A stretch of 64,000 nucleotides of DNA from Bacillus sp. T3 (GCF_033449965.1 NZ_CP137761.1:1426001-1490000), one strand, 5' to 3'. Numbered from the stretch's first letter, positions 43,055 through 51,986 are shown. The notes: generated by a model from the letters alone, not told the origin. A program made the numbers and translations.

Positions 43055-44170
43055 ATGAAACACGAGAAAGAATATCGAATTCTGGTAATCAATCCGGGCT
43101 ATACTTCAACCAAAATTGGCGTTTTCGATAATGAAATCCCTTTGTTTGAAAAATCGATCCAACATCATTCAGATTTTATTCAATCCTTTGGATCTGTCTT
43201 TAATCATCAGTATGAATTCCGAAAACAGACGATCCTTGAAACTTTAGATTATGAGGGAATCAATCTTTCGAAGCTAGATGGTGTATGTGGACGTGGCGGT
43301 TTGCTTCGACCGATTGAAGGCGGAACCTATCATGTTAATGCAGCGATGCTTGACGATTTGAAAAATGGCTATGCTGGGCAGCACGCTTCGAATCTTGGTG
43401 GAATCCTTGCATATGAAATTGCATCAGGTCTTAATATTCCATCGTTCATTGTCGATCCTGTTGTAGTTGATGAGTTGGAGCCGATCTCGCGAATTTCAGG
43501 CCTACCCTTCATCCAACGAAAAAGCATCTTTCATGCTTTGAATCAAAAAGCCGTCGCCCGAAGGATTGCTAAAAGCTTAAATAGAAAATATGAGGACTTA
43601 AACCTTATTGTTGCTCATTTAGGTAGTGGGATTACGGTAGGAGCACACAAAAAGGGCCGCGTTGTTGATGTAAACAATGGTCTTCATGGTGATGGACCAT
43701 TTAGTCCGGAGCGTGCAGGGACGATTCCCATTGGTGATTTAGTAGCGTTATGTTATTCTGGTCAATTCCAATACAATGAACTAATGAATAAAATTGTGAA
43801 CGAAAGTGGTTTAACAGGATATTTAGGAACGAATGATGCATTAAAAGTTGAAAAAATGATTATGAATGGTAATGAACAAGCTAAAATCATTTACTCTGCG
43901 ATGGCCTACCAAGTCGCGAAGGAAATTGGAGCGGCAAGTGTGGCATTGTCAGGAAAGGTCGATGGTATTATCCTAACTGGCGGTTTAGCCTATGGGAACA
44001 TCCTTGTTGCCGAAATAATGGAACGAATTAATTGGATTGCAGATGTGATGGTTGAACCAGGAGAAAATGAACTTCAATCCCTTGCAGAAGGTGCATTACG
44101 CATTTTGCGTGGGGAAGAAGAAGCGAAGAAGTATCCTCAAGAAAGAATAGATAACGTTCAGTTCCAATAG
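43055..44170 (+). CDS. buk: Butyrate kinase
   Basis: A 371-residue acetokinase-family kinase making ATP from acyl phosphates (butyryl or branched-chain). Motifs: VINPGYTSTKIGVFDNE (phosphate 1), VAHLGSGITVGAHKKGRVVD, GTIPIGDL and GIILTGGLAYG. In B. subtilis buk follows ptb and bcd; neither is present between bkdR and buk here, so acyl phosphate must be made by an unlinked transferase. The ribosome binding site is AAGGAGG. Confidence 0.93.
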   Translation: MKHEKEYRILVINPGYTSTKIGVFDNEIPLFEKSIQHHSDFIQSFGSVFNHQYEFRKQTILETLDYEGINLSKLDGVCGRGGLLRPIEGGTYHVNAAMLDDLKNGYAGQHASNLGGILAYEIASGLNIPSFIVDPVVVDELEPISRISGLPFIQRKSIFHALNQKAVARRIAKSLNRKYEDLNLIVAHLGSGITVGAHKKGRVVDVNNGLHGDGPFSPERAGTIPIGDLVALCYSGQFQYNELMNKIVNESGLTGYLGTNDALKVEKMIMNGNEQAKIIYSAMAYQVAKEIGAASVALSGKVDGIILTGGLAYGNILVAEIMERINWIADVMVEPGENELQSLAEGALRILRGEEEAKKYPQERIDNVQFQ

Positions 44171-44183
44171 AGGAGGAAGAATT

Positions 44184-45605
44184 TTGGCTCAAGAATATGA
44201 TTTGGTGATCCTTGGTGGAGGGACTGGCGGATATGTTGCTGCTATTCGTGCCTCTCAACTTGGATTAAAAACAGCCATTGTTGAAAAAGCGAAACTTGGT
44301 GGAACCTGCCTCCACTTAGGCTGTATCCCAAGCAAGGCTCTGCTACGGAGTGCTGAAGTTTTCGCAACAATGAAACAGAGCGAAGAGTATGGGATAACGG
44401 CAAACGATATTAGATTAGATTTTTCAAGGGTACAACATAGAAAAAATTCGATTGTTGAGCGATTATTCAAAGGCGTCCAACAATTAATGAAACAAGGGAA
44501 AATCGATGTGTATGAGGGGACAGGTCGAATCTTAGGTCCATCGATTTTCTCACCAATGCCCGGAACGGTTTCAGTAGAAATGAATAATGGTAGCGAAAAT
44601 GAGATGCTGATCCCTAAAAATGTATTGATTGCAACAGGGTCACGGCCTCGAACCCTACCGGGACTTCAAATTGATGGAACGTTTGTGCTATCCTCTGACG
44701 AAGCATTAGGACTAGCACATTTGCCGCAATCGATGATCATTGTTGGCGGTGGGGTAATTGGAATTGAATGGGCATCTATGCTTTCTGATTTTGGTGTCGA
44801 GGTAACGGTTATCGAGTATGCAGATACGATTATCCCAACAGAAGATTTGGAAATTTCCAAGGAAATGCAGCGCCTGCTGAAGAAAAAAGGCATCAAACTG
44901 ATTACAAAGGCCAAAGTACTTCCAGAAACCTTGCAAAAGAACGAAGGAGTTACGATTTCTGCGGAAGTAAATGATCAAATTAAGACCTTTACTGCTGAGA
45001 AGCTCCTTGTTTCTGTTGGCAGACAAGCAAATGTCGAAGGGATTGGTCTAGAAAATACCGATATTCAAATTGAAAATGGTACGATTGCTACCAATCAATT
45101 TTATCAAACGAAGGAATCACATATTTATGCAATCGGTGATGTAATTGGCGGACTTCAGCTTGCCCATGTTGCATCACATGAAGGAATCATTGCCGTTGAG
45201 CACATCGCAGCCGAAAATCCAGACCCATTAGATTACAAGCTTGTTGCTAAATGTATTTATAGTAAGCCGGAGGTTGCAAGTGTTGGGATAACAGAATCAG
45301 AAGCAAGAAAACAAGGATACGACGTAAAGGTTGGAAAATTCTCTTTTCGGGCAATTGGTAAAGCGCTCGTTTTTGGGGAATATGATGGTTTCATTAAAAT
45401 TGTTGCTGATAAACTTACAAATGATATTTTAGGAATTCATATGATTGGACCTCACGTTACGGAATTAATATCTGAAGCTGGACTTGCAATGGTATTAGAT
45501 GCAACACCTTGGGAAATCTCGAAAACGATTCACCCGCACCCAAGCCTTTCTGAAGCAATGGCAGAAGCGGCATTAGCGGTCGATGGAAATTCTCTTCATT
45601 CCTAG
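44184..45605 (+). CDS. lpdV: Dihydrolipoyl dehydrogenase of branched-chain keto acid dehydrogenase (E3)
   Basis: A 473-residue flavoprotein. FAD motif LVILGGGTGGYVAA, redox disulfide GGTCLHLGCIPSKA (C42, C47), NAD motif IIVGGGVIGIEWAS, FAD motif HIYAIGDVIGG and the catalytic His-Glu pair in HPHPSLSEAMAEA. It reoxidises dihydrolipoyl groups on BkdB. The start is TTG at 44184 after GAGGAGGAAG. It is 13 nt downstream of buk. Confidence 0.94.
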   Translation: MAQEYDLVILGGGTGGYVAAIRASQLGLKTAIVEKAKLGGTCLHLGCIPSKALLRSAEVFATMKQSEEYGITANDIRLDFSRVQHRKNSIVERLFKGVQQLMKQGKIDVYEGTGRILGPSIFSPMPGTVSVEMNNGSENEMLIPKNVLIATGSRPRTLPGLQIDGTFVLSSDEALGLAHLPQSMIIVGGGVIGIEWASMLSDFGVEVTVIEYADTIIPTEDLEISKEMQRLLKKKGIKLITKAKVLPETLQKNEGVTISAEVNDQIKTFTAEKLLVSVGRQANVEGIGLENTDIQIENGTIATNQFYQTKESHIYAIGDVIGGLQLAHVASHEGIIAVEHIAAENPDPLDYKLVAKCIYSKPEVASVGITESEARKQGYDVKVGKFSFRAIGKALVFGEYDGFIKIVADKLTNDILGIHMIGPHVTELISEAGLAMVLDATPWEISKTIHPHPSLSEAMAEAALAVDGNSLHS

Positions 45606-45704
45606 TCAGTTACAGAGACAAGATTAAGTAAGAAAATATAGACATGAGTCGTGAAGCGAGGGTATCAAAAGCCTCTCATATTATCGATTTTTGGAGGGTT
45701 GAAA

Positions 45705-46700
45705 ATGGTAGAAAATCGCCATAAAGAGTTAGGACTGAGTAATGCTCAAGTTTTGGAAATGTACAAAACGATGCTGCTAGCCCGACGCATCGATGAGCGG
45801 ATGTGGCTATTAAATCGTGCTGGGAAAATCCCATTTGTCATCTCTTGCCAAGGGCAGGAAGCGGCACAGGTTGGTGCTGCTTTTGCTCTAGATAGAGAGA
45901 AGGATTATATACTACCTTACTATCGTGATTTAGGTGTAGTCTTAACGTTCGGGATGACAGCTACAGAAATTATGCTATCTGGTTTTGCAAAGTTAGAGGA
46001 TCCGAATTCCGGTGGTCGGCAAATGCCTGGACATTTTGGACAAAAGAAAAACAGGATAGTAACAGGTTCTTCTCCTGTTACTACTCAAGTCCCACATGCA
46101 GTAGGAGTTGCTTTAGCTGGAAAAATGGAGAAGAAGGATCTGGTCACCTTCGTTACCTTTGGAGAGGGCTCCTCCAATCAAGGTGATTTCCATGAAGGGG
46201 CAAACTTTGCAGGTGTGCATAAACTGCCTGTTATTTTTATGTGTGAAAATAATAAATATGCCATCTCAGTCCCATTATCAAAACAACTTGGCTGTGAAAA
46301 GGTATCCGATCGAGCAATCGGTTATGGTATGCCTGGGGTTACAGTTGATGGGAATGATCCACTAGAAGTGTATCGAGTAGTGAAAGAAGCTGCTGATCGT
46401 GGCCGCCGTGGTGAAGGACCGACCTTGATCGAAGCGATCTCCTATCGCCTAACACCACATTCTTCAGATGACGACGATCGGACCTATCGTACTCAGGATG
46501 AAGTGGCCGAAGCAAAAACAAAGGATCCAATCCTTACTTTTAGTGCGTATTTAAAAGGAACCGGAATCCTAACTGACGAGCTTGAAACCCAAATCAATCA
46601 ACAGATTATGACTTTGGTTAATGAGGCAACAGAATATGCTGAGTCTGCGCCTTATGCTGAACCGGAGCACGCTATGAAATATGTATATGGTAATGAGTAA
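45705..46700 (+). CDS. bkdAA: Branched-chain 2-oxo acid dehydrogenase E1 alpha
   Basis: A 331-residue TPP-dependent E1 alpha subunit. TPP motif TFGEGSSNQGDFHEGANFAG ending in CENNKYAIS; conserved GRQMPGHFG and the phosphorylation-loop-like RLTPHSSDDDDRTYR are present. The start MVENRHKELGL follows TTGGAGGG; the 18 upstream in-frame codons are rejected. With BkdAB it decarboxylates keto acids of Val, Ile and Leu. Confidence 0.94.
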   Translation: MVENRHKELGLSNAQVLEMYKTMLLARRIDERMWLLNRAGKIPFVISCQGQEAAQVGAAFALDREKDYILPYYRDLGVVLTFGMTATEIMLSGFAKLEDPNSGGRQMPGHFGQKKNRIVTGSSPVTTQVPHAVGVALAGKMEKKDLVTFVTFGEGSSNQGDFHEGANFAGVHKLPVIFMCENNKYAISVPLSKQLGCEKVSDRAIGYGMPGVTVDGNDPLEVYRVVKEAADRGRRGEGPTLIEAISYRLTPHSSDDDDRTYRTQDEVAEAKTKDPILTFSAYLKGTGILTDELETQINQQIMTLVNEATEYAESAPYAEPEHAMKYVYGNE

Positions 46701-46713
46701 GGGGGAGCGATAA

Positions 46714-47697
46714 ATGGCAGTCATTTCTTATATTGATGCGGTCACTATGGCTATTCGAGAAGAGATGGAACGTGATTCAAAGGTTTTTGTTCTCGGTGAG
46801 GATGTTGGCTTAAAGGGAGGAGTATTCAAGGCAACGCAAGGGCTATATGAGAAGTTCGGTGAAGAACGGGTCATTGATACTCCGCTTGCAGAATCAGCGA
46901 TTGCGGGAGTGGGAATTGGTGCAGCAATGTACGGGATGCGTCCAATTGCGGAAATGCAATTTGCTGATTTTATCATGCCTGCTGTGAATCAAATTATTTC
47001 GGAAGCAGCCAAAATCCGTTATCGTTCCAATAATGATTGGAATTGTCCAATCGTGATTCGAGCTCCTTATGGTGGTGGAATTCATGGTGCACTCTACCAT
47101 TCCCAATCTGTCGAAGCGGTATTTGCTAATCAGCCTGGTTTGAAAATTGTCATGCCGTCTACACCATATGATGTGAAGGGTTTGCTTAAAGCGGCTATTC
47201 GTGATGATGATCCTGTCCTTTTCTTTGAGCACAAACGAGCTTATCGGATGATTAAAGGAGAAGTTCCGATGGATGACTACACATTGCCAATCGGAAAAGC
47301 TGATGTGAAGCGCGAGGGAGAGGATATTACCGTTATTACCTATGGATTATGCGTTCACTTTGCATTACAGGCTGCTGAACGACTTGCATCCGATGGAATA
47401 TCAGCTCATATTTTGGATCTAAGGACCGTTTACCCATTAGACAAAGAAGCGATTATTGAAGCAGCATCTAAAACAGGGAAGGTCTTGCTTGTTACAGAAG
47501 ATAATAAGGAAGGCAGCATTATTAGTGAGGTGGCAGCGATCATCGCTGAGCATTGCTTATTTGATTTAGATGCGCCAATTAAGCGTTTGGCTGGTCCAGA
47601 TGTTCCGGCTATGCCATATGCCCCGACAATGGAAAAATTCTTCATGGTTAACCCGGATAAGGTTGAAGCGGCAATGCGGGAACTAGCGGAGTTTTAA
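46714..47697 (+). CDS. bkdAB: Branched-chain 2-oxo acid dehydrogenase E1 beta
   Basis: A 327-residue transketolase-like subunit pairing with BkdAA. Conserved blocks: VFVLGEDVGLKGGVFKAT, DTPLAESAIAGVGIGAA, RAPYGGGIHGALYHSQSVEA and FFEHKRAYR. The ribosome binding site is GGGGGAG, 13 nt after bkdAA. It is separated from bkdB by a 206 bp gap that holds a repeat array. Confidence 0.94.
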   Translation: MAVISYIDAVTMAIREEMERDSKVFVLGEDVGLKGGVFKATQGLYEKFGEERVIDTPLAESAIAGVGIGAAMYGMRPIAEMQFADFIMPAVNQIISEAAKIRYRSNNDWNCPIVIRAPYGGGIHGALYHSQSVEAVFANQPGLKIVMPSTPYDVKGLLKAAIRDDDPVLFFEHKRAYRMIKGEVPMDDYTLPIGKADVKREGEDITVITYGLCVHFALQAAERLASDGISAHILDLRTVYPLDKEAIIEAASKTGKVLLVTEDNKEGSIISEVAAIIAEHCLFDLDAPIKRLAGPDVPAMPYAPTMEKFFMVNPDKVEAAMRELAEF

Positions 47698-47735
47698 AAT
47701 AGAGCAAGCATTATGGAGAGTAAATTTGTTAAGCT

Positions 47736-47876
47736 GGCAAGTAAATTCGTTGAGCCGGCAAGTAAATTCGTTGAGCGGGCAAGTAAAATACCGAATCTGG
47801 CAAGTAAATTCGTTGAACGGGCAAGTAAAATGCGAAACCGGCAAGTAAATTTACAAAACCGGCAAGAAAACCAACT
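47736..47876 (+). repeat. Array of seven 21-nt units, GGCAAGTAAAWT-type
   Basis: GGCAAG begins units at 47736, 47757, 47778, 47799, 47820, 47840 and 47861, a 21-nt step with one 20-nt step. A degenerate eighth unit (GAGAGTAAATTTG) precedes. The first half of each unit (GGCAAGTAAA) is nearly fixed; the second half varies (TTCGTTGAGC, ATACCGAATC). One frame is open from ATG 47713 to TAA 47883 with heptads such as ASKFVER, but no ribosome binding site is present and the 20-nt step breaks the register. It sits within the bkd operon. Confidence 0.85.
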
Positions 47877-47903
47877 CGGTTAAAGGTAAAGGAGGGTTAA
47901 TCC

Positions 47904-49274
47904 TTGACAATAGAACAAATAAAAATGCCTCAGCTTGGAGAAAGTGTAACGGAAGGCACGATTAGTCGCTGGCTAGTATCAGTTGGCGATACCGTAAATA
48001 AATATGACCCATTAGCTGAAGTGATGACGGATAAAGTGAATGCAGAAATTCCATCCTCGTTTGCAGGTGTTATTAAGGAGTTAATTGCTGAGGAAGGTGA
48101 TACGCTTGCAGTCGGTGAAATTATTTGTACAATCGAAGTAGGGGGTGAAGCTTCTGCACCTGTTGTTCATCATGAACCGAAAGTTGACCCTGTCGTTTCC
48201 GCTGCCAAAAATATTGCAGCACGATTAGCAGCAACTCCGTCTAATACTCAATCAGTAGCGGCTCCTGCTGCAAAAGTAGTCAAAGCAGAGGGGAAGGTCC
48301 GCTTTTCACCGGCTGTTTTGAAGCTTTCACAAGAGCATGGAATTGACCTTACGCAAGTTCAAGGAACTGGAGCAGAAGGTCGAATCACGCGAAAAGATTT
48401 ATTAAAGCTAATTGAAGAAGGGACAATTCCAGCACCAGGTATTCATACTGCAGAGGGGGTTCCTTCGGTAAACATAAACGAGATTGAACGTCCTGCGCAG
48501 CCTGAACTTCTTACACAAAAACCTGTATCTACCAAACAACCAGTTGCGTCCTCACCAATTAGTAACGCTACGGGAGATATTGAAATTCCTGTAACAGGTG
48601 TTCGCAAAGCAATTGCGGCCAATATGGTACGAAGTAAGCAGGAAGTACCACATGCATGGATGATGATTGAAGTAGATGTCACCAACCTAGTACAATACCG
48701 TAACGCCATCAAAAACGAATTCAAACAAAAGGAAGGCTATAATCTTACTTTCTTTGCCTTTTTTGTTAAGGCTGTTGCCCAGGCATTAAAAGCTTATCCG
48801 CAAATTAATTCGACATGGGCTGGCGATAAAATCATTCAGAAGAAAGATATCAATTTGTCGATTGCAGTGGCAACGGATACTTCATTATTTGTTCCTGTCA
48901 TTAAAAATGCAGACGAAAAAACAATCAAAGGTATTGCTCGTGAAATTTCCGAATATGCAGCGAAAACCCGTTCTGGAAAATTAACGTCAGAGGATATGAG
49001 TGGTGGAACGTTTACCGTTAACAATACAGGCTCCTTCGGTTCGATTCAGTCGATGGGAATCATTAACTATCCACAAGCAGCGATTCTGCAAGTGGAATCG
49101 ATTGTGAAGCGACCTGTAATTTTAAACGATAACATGATTGCGATTCGGGATATGGTTAATCTTTGCCTATCGCTTGACCATCGTGTTTTAGACGGCCTCG
49201 TTTGTGGACGATTCCTGCAGCATTTAAAAGAAACACTTGAAAACATTTCAAAAGATAATACTTCAATTTATTAA
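47904..49274 (+). CDS. bkdB: Branched-chain 2-oxo acid dehydrogenase E2 (dihydrolipoyl acyltransferase)
   Basis: A 456-residue E2. N-terminal lipoyl domain with the lipoyl-lysine in VMTDKVNAEIPS, a peripheral subunit-binding domain (RFSPAVLKLSQEHGIDLTQV, GRITRKDLLKLIEE), and a catalytic domain ending in LDHRVLDGLVCGRFLQHLK with the active histidine. It moves acyl groups to CoA. Start TTG 47904 follows AAAGGAGGG. The lipoyl group could depend on LipM-related enzymes encoded at the start of the window. Confidence 0.94.
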   Translation: MTIEQIKMPQLGESVTEGTISRWLVSVGDTVNKYDPLAEVMTDKVNAEIPSSFAGVIKELIAEEGDTLAVGEIICTIEVGGEASAPVVHHEPKVDPVVSAAKNIAARLAATPSNTQSVAAPAAKVVKAEGKVRFSPAVLKLSQEHGIDLTQVQGTGAEGRITRKDLLKLIEEGTIPAPGIHTAEGVPSVNINEIERPAQPELLTQKPVSTKQPVASSPISNATGDIEIPVTGVRKAIAANMVRSKQEVPHAWMMIEVDVTNLVQYRNAIKNEFKQKEGYNLTFFAFFVKAVAQALKAYPQINSTWAGDKIIQKKDINLSIAVATDTSLFVPVIKNADEKTIKGIAREISEYAAKTRSGKLTSEDMSGGTFTVNNTGSFGSIQSMGIINYPQAAILQVESIVKRPVILNDNMIAIRDMVNLCLSLDHRVLDGLVCGRFLQHLKETLENISKDNTSIY

Positions 49275-49279
49275 AATAT

Positions 49280-49310
49280 AACCGTTGCGCAAAGGCGTAA
49301 CGGTCTTTTA
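49280..49310 (+). terminator. Terminator of the bkd operon
   Basis: AACCGTTGCGC, loop AAAG, and GCGTAACGGT, then CTTTT. Confidence 0.8.
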
Positions 49311-49345
49311 CTGTTCTAAGTAAAGAAAGTATATAATTTTGATGG

Positions 49346-49384
49346 GTGACTAGCTCCAGCGGCTAGGGGCTCGGGGTCATAAGT
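49346..49384. repeat. Fragment resembling a common Bacillaceae intergenic repeat
   Basis: TGACTAGCTCCAGCGGCTAG, then GGGCTCGGGGTCATAAG, resembles from memory the start of a repeat (CTAGCTCCAGCG...) found between genes of many Bacillus relatives. Only the first part is present. Confidence 0.4.
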
Positions 49385-49406
49385 TAACCACTTGCGATTT
49401 TCTTAT

Positions 49407-49595
49407 AGGCTATGTTAAAGAACGGTGTTGATTTTTGAGCACTCTGTTGATTGGAGCGGAAGGTGCGAGACTCCTGCGGGAGCAGCGGGACAGGTGAGAC
49501 CCCACAGGCGCAAGTCGCGCCGAGGAGGCTCACTGCCCGCCCCGCGGAAAGGGAGCACCTGTAGCGGAAATCAACAGACAAATTTAACACAGCCT
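49407..49595. repeat. Long copy of the terminal-inverted-repeat GC-rich hairpin element
   Basis: AGGCTATGTTAAA at 49407 is inverted as TTTAACACAGCCT ending at 49595, with one mismatch. A second inverted layer is TGTTGATTGGAGCGGAAG and its partner AGCGGAAATCAACA. The centre is very GC-rich (GACTCCTGCGGGAGCAGCGG; GCCCGCCCCGCGG) in an AT-rich genome. It has no coding capacity. The copy at 40262 shares ends and core without the centre. It resembles a non-autonomous miniature element or a structured-RNA repeat. Confidence 0.78.
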
Positions 49596-49598
49596 TCT

Positions 49599-49640
49599 TA
49601 TAAAAAGAGGCTGACTTTTCCGATAGAAAAGTCAGCCTTC
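49599..49640 (-). terminator. Terminator of the small reverse-strand gene at 49665
   Basis: On the reverse strand AGGCTGACTTTTC, loop TATCG, and GAAAAGTCAGCCT are followed by CTTTTTATAAG. Confidence 0.82.
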
Positions 49641-49664
49641 CAAAATGTACCATGAAAGTAATCC

Positions 49665-49817
49665 TTACCAATGGTGGGCTTTCGCATTACTTCTCGCAAT
49701 AATCGTGCTTTGAGTTCGCTTCGTTTGTCCGTTTACTTGAGAATTCAAATGTTTTGGCCGGGTCCATGTGTGGTGAAAAAGCTTAGAGTGCGGATCCAAA
49801 TGATCTTTGTAACTCAT
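49665..49817 (-). CDS. Small hydrophilic protein, family not recognised
   Basis: A 50-residue protein starting MSYKDHLDPHSKLFHHTW with a GAGGTGAT site four bases upstream, and ending IIARSNAKAHHW. It is rich in His, Lys, Asn and Trp, has no hydrophobic segment, and is followed by its own terminator. Small, soluble, TW/PKH-containing proteins of this kind recur in Bacillaceae, but I cannot name the family. In-frame upstream codons to 49862 are unlikely to be translated. Confidence 0.6.
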   Translation of the reverse strand: MSYKDHLDPHSKLFHHTWTRPKHLNSQVNGQTKRTQSTIIARSNAKAHHW

Positions 49818-50143
49818 ACTATCACCTCGTAGGTAGGATACTTGTACATTGATGATATTCAAAAACGAATATCAATTTTAGAATTTGTAAAAAAAATCAA
49901 AAGTATTCATTGGAATACTTTTCGGTGAAAATTCCCAGTTATATCTATAGTATCGATATTTAAACTCTACCAATTATTTTACAAGTATAAATAAAATTAT
50001 CTCTTTCTGAGATTCTCACATTGCCAGTTTTGTCAGGATATACTAAAATAATAAGGGATGCCCGAATAATTAGAATTTTAATACTATTTCGTAACAAGTA
50101 ATTAATTGGAGGGAGGGGAGGTTGTCCTTGAGACAGCCGGCTT
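49818..50143. other. Divergent intergenic region before mutA
   Basis: This AT-rich region carries promoters for the small reverse gene and for mutA. A GGAGGGAGGGGAGG tract lies at 50108-50121, but 22 nt upstream of the first mutA ATG, unusually far. No gene was found. Confidence 0.45.
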
Positions 50144-51986
50144 ATGAGTATGAATGAAATGTTAAGCGTTGTTTTTCCACCTGGCAACAACGGAAAGCTG
50201 GAAACAAAAAGCCGAAGAAACCTTAAAAGGAAAGCCTGTCGATACACTATCTAAGAATACATACGAAGAGATTAGGTTAAAACCGCTTTATACAAAAGAA
50301 GATGTTGAAAGCAAAATCGTATCAGAAATACCAGGATTTGAAGATTACCGCCGTGGTATCAATCCATTAGGTTATGCGACAAATGACTGGAAGGTTGCAC
50401 AAACAATCCCTGCAGAAAATGTCGAGGAAATGAAAGAACTACTCGTGACTTCATTTCAAAAAGGGCAAACAGCTATTTCTTTTGAATTATCCGAAAAGGT
50501 ATTAGTTGAAATTCCATCTATCTTAGCTGATGTTTTTGCATCACATCCATTTAGTGTAAACGCAAAGCAATATCAAGCAGACCTTTTGACCCTTGTGCAG
50601 CAATTGGCAGAGGAAAACGGAAAGTCAGCAGAAGTAACTGGCTATATTGGGTTTGACCCGGTTGCTACCGCTGTTGAAACTGGTGTTGAAATGGATGCTG
50701 CCTATGATCAATGGGCTAAAACAATTGGTTATCATGCCGAAAAGCTACCAAATGTAAAAACGATTCTTGTGGACACTACACCTTATCACAATGGTGGAGC
50801 GAATGCTATTCAAGAATTAGCAATTAGCTTAGCAACAGGCGTTGAACATATTCAAAGATTGACTGAACGTGGAATAAGTTTGGAAACAGTTCTTGAAAAA
50901 ATGGTATTTAAATTTGCAATCGGTTCCAACTTCTTTATGGAAATGTCCAAATTACGTGCAGCAAGACTTCTATGGAGCAAGTTAACAGAAGCTTATCAAG
51001 TTGTGCCTAGTTTGCGAAAATTGGTGATTTCTGCTGAAACTTCGCAGTTCACGAAAACAAAATATGATCCGTATGTTAACTTATTAAGAGCAGGGAATGA
51101 GGCATTTGCTGCCATTCTTGGAGGAATCCAATTCCTGCATGTAAGCCCATTCAATGAACCAGAAGGTCATGTTACGGCGTTCTCTGATCGAATTGCACGT
51201 AATACTCAGCTTATTTTAAAAGAAGAAGCACATTTGAAAAATGTTGTTGACCCAGCTGGCGGATCTTGGTATATCGAATCATTAACAAATGAACTTGCTG
51301 AAAAAGCATGGGCGTTATTTTTGGAAATAGACGAAAAAGGTGGCCTAGTTTCAACTTTATGTTCGAACTGGCTCCAGGAACAAATTTTAGCAGTGAAAGA
51401 AAAGCGTCAAAAAGATATTTTCACTCGTAAACAAAGTATTATTGGAACAAATATTTATGCGAACCTTCAAGACCAACCACTTCAAGTTTCAAAAACGGAC
51501 GAAGTGACAGGAGAAGGTTCCATTCAAACCATTACACAAGAACGATTAGCACAGCCGTATGAAAGCTTACGTGGCCGTGCAGAAGCATTAAAAGCGGAAG
51601 CTTGTGTTGGCTTAATTTGTCTTGGTGAATTAAAACAACATAAAGCCCGTGCTGACTTTATTACTGGTTTCGTTGCACCTGGTGGAATTAAAACAGTAAA
51701 AAGTGAAGGTGTTAACTCAATTGAGTCTGCCATGGCTTTTGTTGAAAGCAATTCATTAAGTCATTATTGTGTTTGCGGAAGCAATGATCAATACAACGAA
51801 TTAGGTTCAGAATTTGTTTCGAAAATCAAAGCTCAGTACCCGAGTTTAACACTCTATATTGCTGGTGCTCCTGAAAATGAATCAGAATGGCGTGAAGCGG
51901 GTATTTCTGAGTTTATTACGGTAAAAAGCAATTGCTACCAAACACTAGCACAGCTTTTAGATGAAATGGAGGTGGAATCAAAATGA
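50144..51986 (+). CDS. mutA: Methylmalonyl-CoA mutase small subunit, frameshifted near 50185
   Basis: The small, non-catalytic subunit of adenosylcobalamin-dependent methylmalonyl-CoA mutase. An extra G in CACCTGGCAAC at about 50185 separates the start (MSMNEMLSVVFPP) from ATTESWKQKAEETLKGKPVD. After repair it has about 613 residues. The barrel domain (KPLYTKEDVE, NPLGYATNDWKVAQ) is intact. The C-terminal cobalamin-binding fold lacks the DxHxxG motif, as in MutA. ATG 50150 is an alternative start, and neither has a well spaced ribosome binding site. It overlaps mutB by ATGA. Confidence 0.88.

Noticed and set aside
47713..47883. A 56-codon open frame through the GGCAAG array encoding heptad repeats
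   Set aside because: The openness follows from the 21-nt period; there is no ribosome binding site and one 20-nt unit breaks the protein register.
49407..49595. Short open frames across the GC-rich element on both strands
   Set aside because: They coincide with the inverted-repeat hairpin and lack ribosome binding sites.
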